From Nephromyces sp. MM_2019 (taxonomy: Eukaryota; Apicomplexa; Aconoidasida; Nephromycida), in assembly GCA_015657535.1 (NCBI GenBank), contig JADHZB010000278.1, positions 1 to 41,500 of the forward strand: a stretch of 41,500 bases of DNA, read 5' to 3'. The position numbers and the translations under genes are program-made. The notes beneath the pieces were generated by a model. The model made no database searches, was not told the origin of the DNA, and worked only from the letters and a program-made list of their open reading frames with translations. Below, one piece after another: positions 1 through 12,240 of this stretch (positions are counted from its first letter, which is position 1; each line of letters starts with the position of its first letter).

Positions 1-253
1 TATATATATTCCTACGCGCACACACACGTAAATACACAGAAACCTACCAACACTGATACCCAACTCCAACACACACAAGCATACATTAGGCATATATACA
101 TAGTGATACCTCTAAACACACAGAAGAGTTACACTACACACACACAGACTACACATATAGTATACACGCACATATATAAGATTATGCAAACAATATATAT
201 ATATATATATATTCCTACACTCACATAATAGACACTCTATTTTTCTATTTTAG

Positions 254-310
254 GCCAAAGGACATGAGCAAAGAGATTTAGTTCAAGGTTATTTCAATTT
301 TTTTAAATAA
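254..310 (+). CDS. Last exon of an unidentified + strand gene (partial)
   Basis: A good acceptor (TCTATTTTAG) at 244-253 is followed by 18 codons reading AKGHEQRDLVQGYFNFFK and a TAA at 308-310. An AATAAA motif overlaps the stop codon. The upstream DNA (1-253) is CA- and TA-rich like the introns elsewhere in the window, so the rest of the gene should lie left of the window. The short peptide is not enough for me to name a family. The exon is inferred from its acceptor and its non-repetitive, codon-like sequence only. Confidence 0.4.
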   Translation, partial: AKGHEQRDLVQGYFNFFK

Positions 311-435
311 ACCTATAAACATCACTACACATACACACACACAGATACCTACATATATATATATATATATATATATAACCCAGATATACACACACACAAA
401 TATAAAATTTTATATACATAGGAACCTCTCACTTT

Positions 436-1660
436 ATGCCTTCAAACACACACCCTAACGCCTTACCTGAACAGGTATATACTATATAATATATATATGT
501 GTGTGTATATATATTTTTTTTAATAGAGTTACATATGTATTAACACATACACACATAAACACACACACATATATATACTCAAACACACACACAAAAACAC
601 ATATACACACACATAGTAGAATTAATATGTATAAATATTTAACATTTAATTTTAGTTAAAGTTTGATACAACAATATCAAGAGCCCCTTTAAGGGTACGT
701 TAATCTTACACATTTTGTCTGATAAACATATTTCCTTTATATATAATCAAATAATTAAAAGTGTTTATATGTGTGTGTGTATATACACTTGTGTTTGTAT
801 ATATACACTTGTGTGTGTTTATATATATTTTTGTGTGTGAATATATACTTTTGTGTGTGTATATACATTTGTGTGCGTGCTTATATACATTTGTATGTGT
901 GCTTATATACATTTGTGTGTGTGCTTATATACATTTGTGTGTGTGCTTATATACATTTGTGTGTGTGTATATATATGTTTAAAATTTCAGAGATTACAAA
1001 AAATGGAATACCAAAGTCGCGAAGATAAATCAACTAAATTTCAAATCACCTTCTGGTACTTAAATTATAATCGTGTGTGTATATGTGTGTGATCCTTTGT
1101 GTGTGTAATTATACACAATTGTGTGTACACTTATATATATAAATAAATCAATTTTTATAAATACTAATTTGATCTATATATATATATATATAATTGTATA
1201 TGTGCAAACAATCTTTAATATAATGTGTAGGTATTCATTAATACTTGAGTGTGCATATTGATAGATTTTTTTTCCATAGTTTTACATGCGTGTATTGTTT
1301 TGAACAAATTTAACATATTTTTTTTCATGAAAATAAATACATTTTAATTAAATAAAATTATAAATTTAAATGTGTGTTGTAAACACTTGAAATATATAAT
1401 TATAAAATTCAATTTTTTCAGGTTGATTGTAAGTATGATCTTTATCTTTGGTATGGCTGTTTATATCTCCTTATCAGTACCAACTGTAAGTTACACACAC
1501 AGTGTGATTACACACATTTATATTTTTCTTTACACTCATACAATTAATTTTTTCTTTACACAGTTTATCTAAATACAATACCTCTTAATTTAAAAACTTT
1601 ATTTATTTTCCTCAGCTCAACGACCCACTACTTAATAGTAAATATTCTGGAATTAATTAA
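436..1660 (+). CDS. Small five-exon gene for a putative single-span membrane protein
   Basis: Proposed exons are 436-474, 656-694, 991-1076, 1422-1485 and 1616-1660. They give 90 residues with consistent phases. Donors are GTATAT, GTACGT, GTGTAT and GTAAGT; acceptors are TTTTAG, TTTCAG, TTTCAG and CCTCAG. The product begins MPSNTHPNALPEQ, has a charged middle (RLQKMEYQSREDKSTK), one strongly hydrophobic segment near residues 55-75 (containing SMIFIFGMAVYISL) and a short polar tail ending KYSGIN. That is the layout of a small membrane protein with its tail exposed. I do not recognise the family. The donor of exon 3 lies in a GT run. Ending it at 1074 instead changes the frame and replaces the hydrophobic segment with one ending in a different stop. 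Exon 1 is preceded by ATAG, so a 5'UTR intron is possible. Confidence 0.5.
761..975 (+). repeat. TG-rich tandem repeat inside an intron, unit about 22 bp
   Basis: A 22-bp unit (GTGCTTATATACATTTGTGT plus GT) is repeated about four times near 888-975 and is preceded by more degenerate TG/TATA copies. It fills most of the proposed intron 695-990 of the small membrane-protein gene. Open frames running through it encode only Cys/Val/Tyr/Ile repeats and are taken as artefacts. Confidence 0.75.
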
Positions 1661-4600
1661 AGGCCAAAAATTATACACACGAATTTTTTTAACTAAGAAA
1701 TATGAATTTCATATAAGCTTGAAATTTTTACACATTTTAATTTACATATAATATTTACAAATATTAAATAATAATATAATAATTATCGGGGTCCCATCTT
1801 TTGATTTTTAATGGGCAATTTTTGTCAACTTAATTTTTAAAATCAATTAATATTACAAACATGCTAACCAAGCACACATACACACACACAGATTCTTTCG
1901 AAATATATTATTTATATATACCTCATTGAATTATTTACAGCTTTCTCTTGTACACATCAATTCAATTTGTTTACACACAGTTTACATATATATATACAAC
2001 TAAAAGTGAAATGTTTATTTTTGAGTTTGGGATTATACACACTTCACATGAACACATAAAAATATAATTAAGTAATTAATTGTGTAATAATTAAAATAAA
2101 ACCATTGTTTAGTATATAATTATTTTAAACCTTGACAGAGTTGTTTAAGTTAAAAAATAATTATAGTATAAACATCTAATTAAAAAAATGTATGTAAGAT
2201 TTAAAAGATATAAGAGCTCATTTTGTTTTTGTAGTGATTATATAAATGTATAATAATAAGTTTAACTTTTAAAAATAACTATGAGATAACACATATTCAT
2301 CTATACAATATTTATCGCATTTATTTTGTAATTTTATACTTGATATCTTAAACTAAAAAAATACACATTTTTCTATCTTCTCACTCACTTTCAATGTGAA
2401 ATAATAACTATAAATATATATATAATATAATTAAAATTAGCGGGGTCATAGTGATTGATTACCTAAAAATTAATATATACATACTTATTTATTCACAATA
2501 GTGAGTTAAATGTTAACTTTCAGTATAGTGTTAGTTTTATATATTTAAATATATATTAGTAATAGTATGTTATTAGATTTGAAAACTCTTTTCCATAAGT
2601 AAGTGATTTATGTTTCTTATCACATATTATATGTTATAATTTTTTTTATAAACTTATGTATAAACATTCCTTAAAATATTATAAATATAAAAATCATAAT
2701 CAATCTACCTAAAATTTCACTTGATTTTTTTTTAGGAATTTATTTTTTTTGCTCACATCTAACAATTTTGAATAAAATTTGTTGTACATACAATAAATTT
2801 TTATAACCCGAGTTATTCATATTAGATAATTTGAGACAACTATATACTTAGATAACAATTCAATTCTTGTTGCAGTCTTTTTAAAGTTATATGCGCTCGA
2901 AAGTAGATGAGTTATCATAAAATATTTGTATCGAGTATAAATTGTAATCAATTGCCTAATTCTTATTAATTATATCTATGGAATAAAAGTATATAGTGGC
3001 ATATGTATATATATATATATTGTTATATCTGATAAAATTTCCTGAGATGATGATATATATTTAATAACTTAGAATTGTGGAGTATGAATTAATTATCAAG
3101 TTGTATAACTCTTCTAATTCATTTAAAAATATTAGAAAAAAAATACTCAAAATTTGGAAATCTTCAAATTTAGATAAATTTTTAACCTAAGCTCTTTATT
3201 AATTATATGATAAAATAGTAGCTCTTAAAACTTTTCGAGGCTTGAGTTGAGTTAGTTGCTTACGAAAAGTAAAAAGTATAATGGGAATAGATTTTTTGAA
3301 TTTTTATTCCCATTATACATAGTTGACAATTCAATAATAAAACATTTATTACTTATCCAAAGTGTTAAGGAGTAAATAAACAAAGTGTTTAAATTAAGTG
3401 TTAAACTCTTTAGTCCGAAATAATTAAATAAATCAATAAGAGAAAAATGACTTATTGGGCTAATAAAATTAACGAATGTGTTCTAGGAGTATTTCAAGAA
3501 AAAAAAATGTTAAAAGTTTTTTATAATAATAAAGATATGTGTAGAGGATAAAGACAGTTTAACAAGTAATATTTTAAAGTGTAACGTCTTGTTTTCGGCT
3601 CAGAATCTATCTAAAGGATAAACTAATAGCAAAATTGTAGATGGAAGTGTATGTAAGGTAAGCGGAGGAAGGGCGGTGAGAAAGAATATTAATAGATGGC
3701 AATAAATTGTGTATATTAACTTATAAAAATGAATATATTAAAGGTGTAATTCGGGGATATAAATAATCAGGGTTTAGAAAAAGTTTAGTCTATAAAAAAA
3801 TAAGAATTGTGGGGATTGTAAAAAAGCGGTTGTGCTGTGATCTATGAAATTCTAAAAATAAATGCAAATATAAGCTAGGATAGTTGATGCATCTATATAT
3901 AAGAGTCAAGGGTTTTCATGTATACATATATATAATAATAATTTGAATAAACATAAATAAAAGTAAGAATATAGAAAGTGTGTATAACCAAAGAAACATG
4001 TATTTAAAATGTAAGACAGAAAATAAAGCTTTTTAAAAAAATTTAAACCGTACGAGAACTCAAAGTTGGTGTGTGCCATCTTAAGGTCGAATTGCTTTAT
4101 CAGAAAATGTTTCATATTTATTGATTTATGTAAATCTAATAATTTGTATTTTCTAGTATAGAAAAAACAAACAATACAAAATGCAAATACACAAGTACAT
4201 GATTCAGAAAACAGGTCGAATTATGTATTCTCCTAAGCTTTATAATTTATCTTTAGAGTTGGTATTAAAAATGGATGTTTGGTATAAGTAAGAGTGTGTG
4301 ATTGTTTATTGGTAAATTTATGTATTGTGTGATATGTGTAGATATATTTTCGAAAGATTTTTAGGTGCTACACAAAAAATAGTGCGAGTATTAGCTCAGA
4401 TTGATATGGAGAAGAAGTATTCATATATTGAATTTAAATGTTTACACACTCTCGTGTGACTCTTGTATGAAATAAAATTATGTCTTTGAGCAAGAGATTG
4501 TAACCAATACAAAAAATAAATTACATTATATTTTGATACAGACAAATAGAAGATAGTAAGTCTGACCTTTCAATACTTAACAATTTGTACAAGAACATAT

Positions 4601-4835
4601 ATAAATATTGTTCTGTATTTATGTTAATTGATAAGACAATCGATATAAACAAATTTATAATCTAATTAAATATTTGATTGAAGATGAATAATATTTCAAG
4701 AGTTACAACTATATTCCTTGTTTCTCATCCTTTATCGCCATAAAATTTTTGTGCAGAATGTGTGGTTTAATAATGTATTTAGGTGTATATATTAACCCAT
4801 TATTCATACGCACGTAAACGCGCATAGCAAGCAAT
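1661..4835. other. AT-rich intergenic region, no gene seen
   Basis: This region lies between two convergent genes. It is AT-rich with frequent stops in all frames. I see no exon-like stretch with good splice signals and no tRNA-like or rRNA-like sequence. A short guanine-richer stretch lies near 3590-3680. The phrase CGGGGTC occurs at about 1787 and again at about 2440, but the surrounding sequences do not match over any length. Confidence 0.6.
3276..3318. repeat. Perfect 14-bp inverted repeat (hairpin)
   Basis: The left arm GTATAATGGGAATA (3276-3289) is the exact reverse complement of TATTCCCATTATAC (3305-3318), with a 15-base AT-rich loop. It lies alone in intergenic DNA between two convergent genes. 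It could be a folded RNA element, a decayed mobile-element end or chance. Confidence 0.8.
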
Positions 4836-7235
4836 TTACCAAGCATCTTCACGCCCATTCATCTCAGGGTCATACCAACGTCTTTGTTCATAGGTACCAC
4901 TATTGTTACCTTTCCAGTTTGGATTATTATTGTTATAATTATTGGGTTTGTTGTAAATGTAATTATCACCAACAGACCTGTTATCTTTATTATTATATTG
5001 TCCATTATAATTGTTATAATTTGATTTTCCGCCCAAATAATCTGTATTGGATTTTATAGAGCCACCTTTTGAATGTGTGTAATGTGCTTGATCAGATGGA
5101 TTTCTCATATCACGTGTGTTTCTGTGTGCAAAGCCACCACCACCACCACCTTGTCCACCTCTACCATTGTATTTATTTCGGCCCTTGTTATATGAAGTCT
5201 CCGTTACGAGTGATTGGAACCATTGGGGTACTTCTTGCTTGCTTTCCTCAAGCGTACTAACTAAGTCACGAAATACGGGCCAATTTGACTCGTTAACGAA
5301 TGATGTAGCTAAGCCTTTGTTACCTGCTCTCCCTGTTCTACCAATTCTGTGTACATAGTCCTCTATATTGTTAGGTATGTCAAAATTGATAACGTGTGTA
5401 ATGTTGGGAATGTCTAAACCACGAGCGGCCACATCAGTAGCAACCATAATACGACAGCTGCCATCCTTAAATAATCGTAAAGCATCTTCTCTTTCCAATT
5501 GACTCTTATCACCGTGTATAGACACAGCTTTGAAATCGTCATTGGTAAGTGAAGCTTCAATTTGATCAGCCTTACGTTTTGTTTCAACAAATATTAGTAT
5601 TCGCCCAGCCTGTGTATCTCGCAATAGTTTGAGAAGGTATATCGATTTTTGATCATCTTGCACATATAGTAATTTTTGCCTTATAAATGTATTTGTAGAA
5701 CCAACACGTCCTATAGATAAGAAAATGTAATGTAAGAGGAATTCTTTGGCTAATTTCTGTACTTCACGTGGGAAGGTAGCACTAAACATTACAGTTTGTC
5801 TGCCATCCGTACTACTGGGTATTTCGCTATCTAATATAATGGATTTCATTTGTGGGTAGAAACCCATATCCAACATACGGTCTGCTTCATCCAAAACAAG
5901 GTGTTTTACACATTGTAGGTTGATCTTGTGTCTTTCCATTAGATCATTTAAACGTCCAGGGGTAGCAACACAAATGTCACAGCCTTTATCCAAATCAAAT
6001 ATTTGGGTACGTACGTCATTTCCACCATAAACCACACACGTACGTATGCCCGTGCTAAAAGCAAATTTTTTTGATTCTTGGTAAATCTGGAGGGTTAATT
6101 CACGTGTAGGAGATAAGATGAGGCACACAGGTACAGCTGGGTCACGCCTAGCAATAAACGTTCGTGTAGGTTGGTAGCGTGGGGGACCTTCGTTTAACAT
6201 AGAAGAAATTATGGGTAACAGGAAAGCTGCGGTTTTACCGGACCCAGTTTGTGCACACGCCACTAGATCACGCCCCCTCAGTATGGTGGGAATAGCGTGT
6301 TTCTGTACGGGTGTCAAGCGTGTGTAACCAACGCGATTTAAGTTGGTTATGAGTGATGGGTGAATACCCTTAGCAGATTTAAAATCTTCTATAGGGGGTA
6401 TTTCATTTGCACCATCACCTGTTATTTCAACAGGTATATTATCAAATGGGTTCAAGTTTGTAGCCTTATGTACAACTTCACTACCAAATACTTGTTGTGC
6501 GTTTTCGTAGGTAGCTTTTCTACCATTACGTGTTAGCCATATATTCGGTAAATTGGGTTTCTGGTCGTAGAAAGTGGCCTTCATAGTGTTTGGCCTGTTT
6601 TGCCCATATGATTGTTCTTGTTGTTGTTGTTGTTGTGAGTTATCTCCCTGTTGTTGTGAGTAATCTCGCTGTTGTTGTGAGTAATCTCGCTGTTGTTGTG
6701 AGTTATCTCGTGGTTGATGTGAATAATGTTGTTGCTGATGGTTGTCGTGTTGCGTACGTTGTGGGTATCTATTATTATTCCTGAAATCATTATTATATCG
6801 ATAGTTATTAAATGGAGACATATTTCTCTCGTTGTCATTATTATTCGTTAATCGGTAGCCCTTGTAGTTGTATGAACTAGAGTTGTTTGATCTATAGTTG
6901 TTACCAGGTGTTCTTTGGCCCGGGGTGTGTGAAGTAGGATGGTGTGGTGTGTAATTTTGAGGTTGACCAGCCTCCTTCCATCTCAAAGGGGGGGCTTTAT
7001 AGGTTTGATGGGTCTTCCTAGGTGGGTCTTCAGTACCCTGTGCTTGATTATAGGTGCTATTATCTGCGCTTGGGGTTGTAGAAGGCTCATTTGTGTGTGT
7101 GTGCATAGGTGTATCCTCAGTGGGGCTACCCGATGCTACTGGGTAGTTGGTGCTGAGAATAGGATGGTGTGTGGTGTGATTAAGTGGGGGTGGCTGAGGG
7201 GAAGCCTTGGTGTTTGGGGAATAATCGGAAGACAT
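4836..7235 (-). CDS. DED1: DED1/DDX3-type DEAD-box RNA helicase
   Basis: This is a single-exon gene of 799 residues. DED1/DDX3 proteins are cytoplasmic ATP-dependent RNA helicases that unwind 5'UTRs during translation initiation. All core motifs are present: a Q-motif region (F285, then TPVQ at 308-311), motif I AQTGSGKT (328-335), PTREL (376-380), GG (404-405), TPGR (425-428), DEAD (449-452), SAT (485-487), ATDVAARGLDI (599-609) and HRIGRTGR (629-636). Assignment to the DED1/DDX3 subfamily rests on PFDNIPVEITG before the core, KHAIPTI after the Q motif, and a C-terminal tail with a glycine run (695-701) and a terminal tryptophan. The N-terminal 220 residues are low complexity (Pro/Thr/His, then Asn/Gln/Arg), with four copies of a D-[YN]-S-Q-Q-Q unit at about 177-206. 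The C-terminal tail after 680 is Asn/Gly/Tyr-rich. Motif Ia reads PTRELT rather than the usual PTRELA. Start: first ATG of the frame, with clear family-like content after it. Confidence 0.96.
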   Translation of the reverse strand: MSSDYSPNTKASPQPPPLNHTTHHPILSTNYPVASGSPTEDTPMHTHTNEPSTTPSADNSTYNQAQGTEDPPRKTHQTYKAPPLRWKEAGQPQNYTPHHPTSHTPGQRTPGNNYRSNNSSSYNYKGYRLTNNNDNERNMSPFNNYRYNNDFRNNNRYPQRTQHDNHQQQHYSHQPRDNSQQQRDYSQQQRDYSQQQGDNSQQQQQQEQSYGQNRPNTMKATFYDQKPNLPNIWLTRNGRKATYENAQQVFGSEVVHKATNLNPFDNIPVEITGDGANEIPPIEDFKSAKGIHPSLITNLNRVGYTRLTPVQKHAIPTILRGRDLVACAQTGSGKTAAFLLPIISSMLNEGPPRYQPTRTFIARRDPAVPVCLILSPTRELTLQIYQESKKFAFSTGIRTCVVYGGNDVRTQIFDLDKGCDICVATPGRLNDLMERHKINLQCVKHLVLDEADRMLDMGFYPQMKSIILDSEIPSSTDGRQTVMFSATFPREVQKLAKEFLLHYIFLSIGRVGSTNTFIRQKLLYVQDDQKSIYLLKLLRDTQAGRILIFVETKRKADQIEASLTNDDFKAVSIHGDKSQLEREDALRLFKDGSCRIMVATDVAARGLDIPNITHVINFDIPNNIEDYVHRIGRTGRAGNKGLATSFVNESNWPVFRDLVSTLEESKQEVPQWFQSLVTETSYNKGRNKYNGRGGQGGGGGGFAHRNTRDMRNPSDQAHYTHSKGGSIKSNTDYLGGKSNYNNYNGQYNNKDNRSVGDNYIYNKPNNYNNNNPNWKGNNSGTYEQRRWYDPEMNGREDAW

Positions 7236-9145
7236 TTTTGAGGATTTTGTTAAGATGTATGTGCTATAGTTATGTATATCACAAATTTTAATGTGTAAAG
7301 TGTGTGTTTAAGATTTTTAAATTGTTGGAAGGAATAAGTGTGATGGGGAAGGGGTCTGAGTGGTTAATTAAAATATTAAGAGCTGTGAAAGCCTTTAATT
7401 ATTGAATTGTGTCTGTGTTTGTTTGAGTGTGTTAATTAGAGCATCTAATTAAGAATGCTTTTCAATTTAGTATCTATTTCAAAAATGTAGTGATCGGCAC
7501 CTTAACCTAAAGTGAAGAAACAATGAAATTATCTCAAAAAATGAATTGGATAATAATATATATAAAGAGAAATTGTGTTGAGTGGGTGTTGCTAAGCTTA
7601 TTTGTAACATAATTAAATGTGTATAATTTGTCTATAAAATTGCCTAACATATTTAAAATTTTTCTAGCATGTTAAAGGTGTGTGTAAAATGTTCTTGATT
7701 ACCTTTTCTTACATGTGGATAATCTAATAGGAACATTTGCGAGCAAGTTATTACAATTTGACAATCTTAAAAGGCTTAATAAATCTAATAGTTTGATAAA
7801 ATAAAATGGGGTTAGGGGGTTAGGTAAAAAAAGTGCAATGTATATAAATCTGTATTTGTTATGATTTCAAATGTGGTTTATGTGTATGTTTAGATTCTCG
7901 GAAAAATTTTACGAGTGTGTATAGTTATTGTGTGTGGCTTATTTTTTTCTGCAATTCTCTATGTGTCGATTTCTATTTCTATGTTACATTTACAACACAA
8001 CTCAATGATAAGTTTAAATAAAATTATATAGATACAAATGGATAATCAGTTTGTTACAGACTCATAGTATTAATTATACATAAACTCAAGTGTAAAATTT
8101 TTACAGCCAAAAATTAATACACAAATTTTATAAATGTACCTGAATTAAAATATTGAGAAACAAAAAACTGGGATAGGAATTATATGATTTAAGTATTCTT
8201 CAAAGAGTGTGACTGAAAAAACACATAAACATATAAAAATGTTCAATTATACAAATAATACTTGTGGGTAGTGTTTATGATGCCTATATGTTTGATGTAT
8301 GGTTATTTTATAATATGTATAGTAGAATGGTGTAATATATAATAATGCTTAAGCCGTTCTGTGTCTTGTATATAGTGTACTTTGTATGTGAATATATGCT
8401 GTGTCTTGTCTATAGGTATTTCATAACTCAAGACATAGTGAGCTATAAGTGTGTGTAGTCTAAGTGACAATATAAGCCAAAGTAAATGAAGATTTTATAT
8501 GTATATAATATGCAAGTAGATGTATGTGTTCTTAGAAATCATATAAATGTATGTAGATATAAAAAAGTACACATAAATCATGCATGTGTAAAAATGTGCA
8601 TGTTCATTTAGGTCATGCAAATAATAAAAGTGAGCACAGCATACTTATCCTAGGCAAGCAGAGAAACATTCAGTGATAAGTAGGGTTTTGGAAGGAGTGT
8701 ATTAGGATGAGACTATCAAAAGATTAAGAAGAAGATAGGCATGCAGTGTCAAGATGAGTACATAGACAGACAATGGTTTAGTAAGATATGTATGAACATA
8801 TTAGGCTGAAACAACCCCTACATACACCCCAAGAAGACCGCAACGTTTGTAAAGGTTGCAAATATACTCTACAAAGTTATTGTATTACCACACATATACA
8901 CACACACTACCCATCCTGTACAATGCAGCTCTATCCATACACATTACCATTAAATTTCAATCAAAGTTTTTAAATTGTGTTAAAATGCATAAAAGAAGAG
9001 ATCGTGTAGATAATTTGAGATAGTTTGATTTTCAGAGGGAAAAAATAATGGCAATTTATAAGATTTTAAGAGGACACTTTTTGTTTAAAAAGAATAAAAT
9101 TCTGCGGAAGATTTAAAGAGAATTAATCAACTATATATATATATT

Positions 9146-9209
9146 GTTATATATGTTATATATGTTATATATGTTATATATGTTATATATGTTATTTATG
9201 TTATATATG
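9146..9209. repeat. 10-bp tandem repeat (TTATATATGT)
   Basis: About six head-to-tail copies of TTATATATGT, one of them altered to TTATTTATGT. It is simple-sequence DNA in an intergenic region. Confidence 0.85.
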
Positions 9210-11865
9210 GTTGCTTTAACATCTATAAATATGTATATATTATATATGTATATAATTTATGAACATACAAGTATTATAGGTAATGTTTTATGTCTGTAAA
9301 AATATATGTATATATACATTCGCATGTATGTTAGTGTATATATGTGTGCGTATGCATGTGGTTGTGTGTATGAATATGTGTGTATGAATGTGTGTGAAAT
9401 TGTGTATATATATGTGTAGGTAGGTGTCTATGTGTTTGTTGTAGTAATTGGGAGTTATATGAATATATCTATTTATACATGCTATAATATGTGATACAAG
9501 GTAAGTTATTTTTAAAAAAATAATTAAATAACTTGTTAAAAATTTTGTTTATACGTGCGTGTGTGTGTGTGTAGGTATGTTTAGAACTACTATGTTTTAG
9601 TTTGGGCTTTGTCTTGATATATATGTGCTTGACACATTTGTAGGGATAACACTTTTATACATTTAATTATAGCGATTGTTGTGCCTATTGTTAATATTAC
9701 TTGGTTATATATGTGTACAAGTTTGAGTATGCAGTTTATTTATAATCATAATGTGTGTATGTGCGTTCGTGCTTTGGCTTTCAATAAATATTGTGTGTTG
9801 GTATATTGAAACTATACTTGAGTACAGTGTGTGGTTTTTAGTGATTCACGCTAGTAGTCTTCACTTGTGTGCACACTTTGTTAATGTTTTATGTGGGTGG
9901 GTGTCACTTTAAGCTTTCTAGCACGGGGTGTAAATTTATAAGTTATATGTATATATTTTGCATATGTGTTAGATTTTCCCATAAATATGCATTGAGTGCG
10001 TGTATTATATATACGTGTTGCGTATATGTGTGTAATTTTAGCTTTTTGGCTTAAGAATATACTTTCTGTGTTAACGAGATTTGTATAATTGTAAAATTAC
10101 ATGTTTGGAAAGTGTTTATGTGTAGTTAGCATAGTTGCAACCAGGTTCATGCTATTTGTAATTAACTAATGTTAAATTGCTTGAAAATTGTATACACACT
10201 TAACCCGTATACACTACGCTACACACAATATCCCACATAAAATATCTAAGTAATTAAGTTAAATGTTGCTAATTAACTTCTTGAAAATTTGTTTAATGCT
10301 TAAGCATCTTACTTAGAGTTTTATTAAAGTTTCTTAAGAAAATGTGTACACTCAAGTGATGAATAATTCAGCGTTAATTAAAATTTTTAATATAAAAAAA
10401 AAATCTTGAAACAATTAATAATTTATAAACAGATACGCATTTTGTTTTAATATGTATCTGTCAGACATTCTAACTTTTAAGATATTATACTTAGTTATAC
10501 TAACACACAAACTAATGAATAAGCTCACACACCACTATCTCCATTTGTCTTAATTTGTGAGTACATGAAAACCTAAGTTTTGCCAATGATACATTATCTA
10601 CGAACATGACCAAGCTCATAAATTATAAATAAATCAAACAAATTATAAATGTAAGTTTACCTTAAACATTTCAGTAGACATGTTATTCAAATATTAACAG
10701 TTTTAACACTGCGAATAAAAATGTATAAAATTTAAGGGAAAATTCCTTTTTTAGAAATGTATTAAATAAGACGTTAAAAGCTTAATTGATTTTGCTTGTG
10801 TGTTTATTTGAAGTTTGGGTATTGTTTTTAATTTTGGGTTTACCTATTGCTTGAGTTTTGGTGTAGGTAGGTTGTAACTCATGTGAATGTATGGCAGGTT
10901 TAGATAGATGTCTGTTGAGTTCGAGGAGATTAAGTACTGGATTTTTGTGTATATGTGTGGCTTTTGGTTATGTGTTTTTTAATTAGGTATGTATGCATGG
11001 ATATGAGTGTTTGTGGGTGAGTTTGGGTATGTGTGAATGAGTTTGTGTATGTGTGGGTGCGTTTAGTCATGCACTTCTCTGATGTTTATATAAATCTATG
11101 TGTGTGTGAGTAAAATAAATAGAATTGTGGGAAGTTAAATAATTTTGTAACGAATTCTATTAAATTGTGTACCCACAAAATATGCTTTCAAGTACAATTT
11201 GAAACAAATTGTTGGATACATATTAAATAAACAGTAAATAAATGATAATTTTCACCAAAGTTTTAAAATAGTTGAGGGCATCATTAACAGATAACAAACC
11301 TTGAGTTTATAGATATGTAACAGACAAATATGTATATTGAAAATTCTATATTTATTACAAAAGCTAAAACCACAATTTCGTATACACTAATCAATTTTTT
11401 AAGTTTATTTGTTATATAAGGGTGTATGAGTGTGTAGGCCTATTACGGCGAGAGAACTATTCCTAAATCCCTTTTTTATGTGTAAATTCACTGTACACGT
11501 GCGTGTTTATGTCTAAATACATGAGGATAGTAAAATGATATGCCAATGTGTACGTAAAATATCTTAAAATGAGCTTGTGTATTGTCATATTTTGAACATA
11601 TAATAGTAAAATTATAGCACATAACAGTGTATAAGTATTTTGTGTAAATGTATATATCATAAATTTATCAAGATAATTCAATTGAGCAGTGTACTTTTAA
11701 TACAATCTTTTTTACCGATAGTAAAGCATTTTTACAGAGGTTTGTTAGCATTTGTTTTTCAGACCAATTGTGGCTGGCTAATTACGCCTAACACAAAATG
11801 TCTCGAGTATCTTTTTAACATTTATTTATCTATGCACAAACTGCTTCATTTTGTTTTCTTATAGA

Positions 11866-12240
11866 TGCTATTTCCTTGGGCACTCTATTTCTTCTTACAT
11901 TCTATTTCTTTACATACTATACTTCCTTGAACATTCTATTTTTGTAATTATCAATGTCTCAATCTACTTTCTCACACACAAAGTTTAACTTTATTTCCTT
12001 GCAAGAAATATTTTACTATGTTTTCTTAAGCCTTTCACTTACTTGCACACATTGATTAACTCTATCTCCTTGCGCACACTGTATCAGTCTAATTTCTTGT
12101 GCACATTGCTTTACTCTAACTTTTTAAAAATGCTCTATCCCTTACACCCATTGTTTTCTTAGTCAAACTAGTTTACTCTATTTCTGTAAACATTGTATGC
12201 TTATCCTAAATCACTCAATTTCTTGGCACATTCTATTTTA
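11866..12240. repeat. Degenerate tandem repeat around CTATTTCCTTG...CACATT
   Basis: A loose motif, roughly TTACTCTATTTCCTTG followed by a few bases and CACATT, recurs with many changes across about 370 bp. Examples are CTATTTCCTTGGGCACTC, CTATCTCCTTGCGCACAC and CTAATTTCTTGTGCACATT. Spacing is irregular, about 25-60 bp. It looks like an old, decayed satellite. There is no coding potential across it. Confidence 0.55.

Noticed and set aside
1422..1485. Alternative reading of exon 4 of the small membrane gene (VDCKYDLYLWYG) using the donor at 1075
   Set aside because: It is in phase and cannot be excluded, but the chosen frame gives a cleaner membrane segment and a longer sensible tail.
8640..8960. 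Possible spliceosomal or other ncRNA, because ATACTTATCC resembles a U1 5' end and the region is more complex than its flanks
   Set aside because: The 5'-splice-site-pairing sequence is not kept (ACTTATCCTAGG), and I could not see further U1 elements. The 61-codon frame at 8788-8973 has no domain or splice support either.
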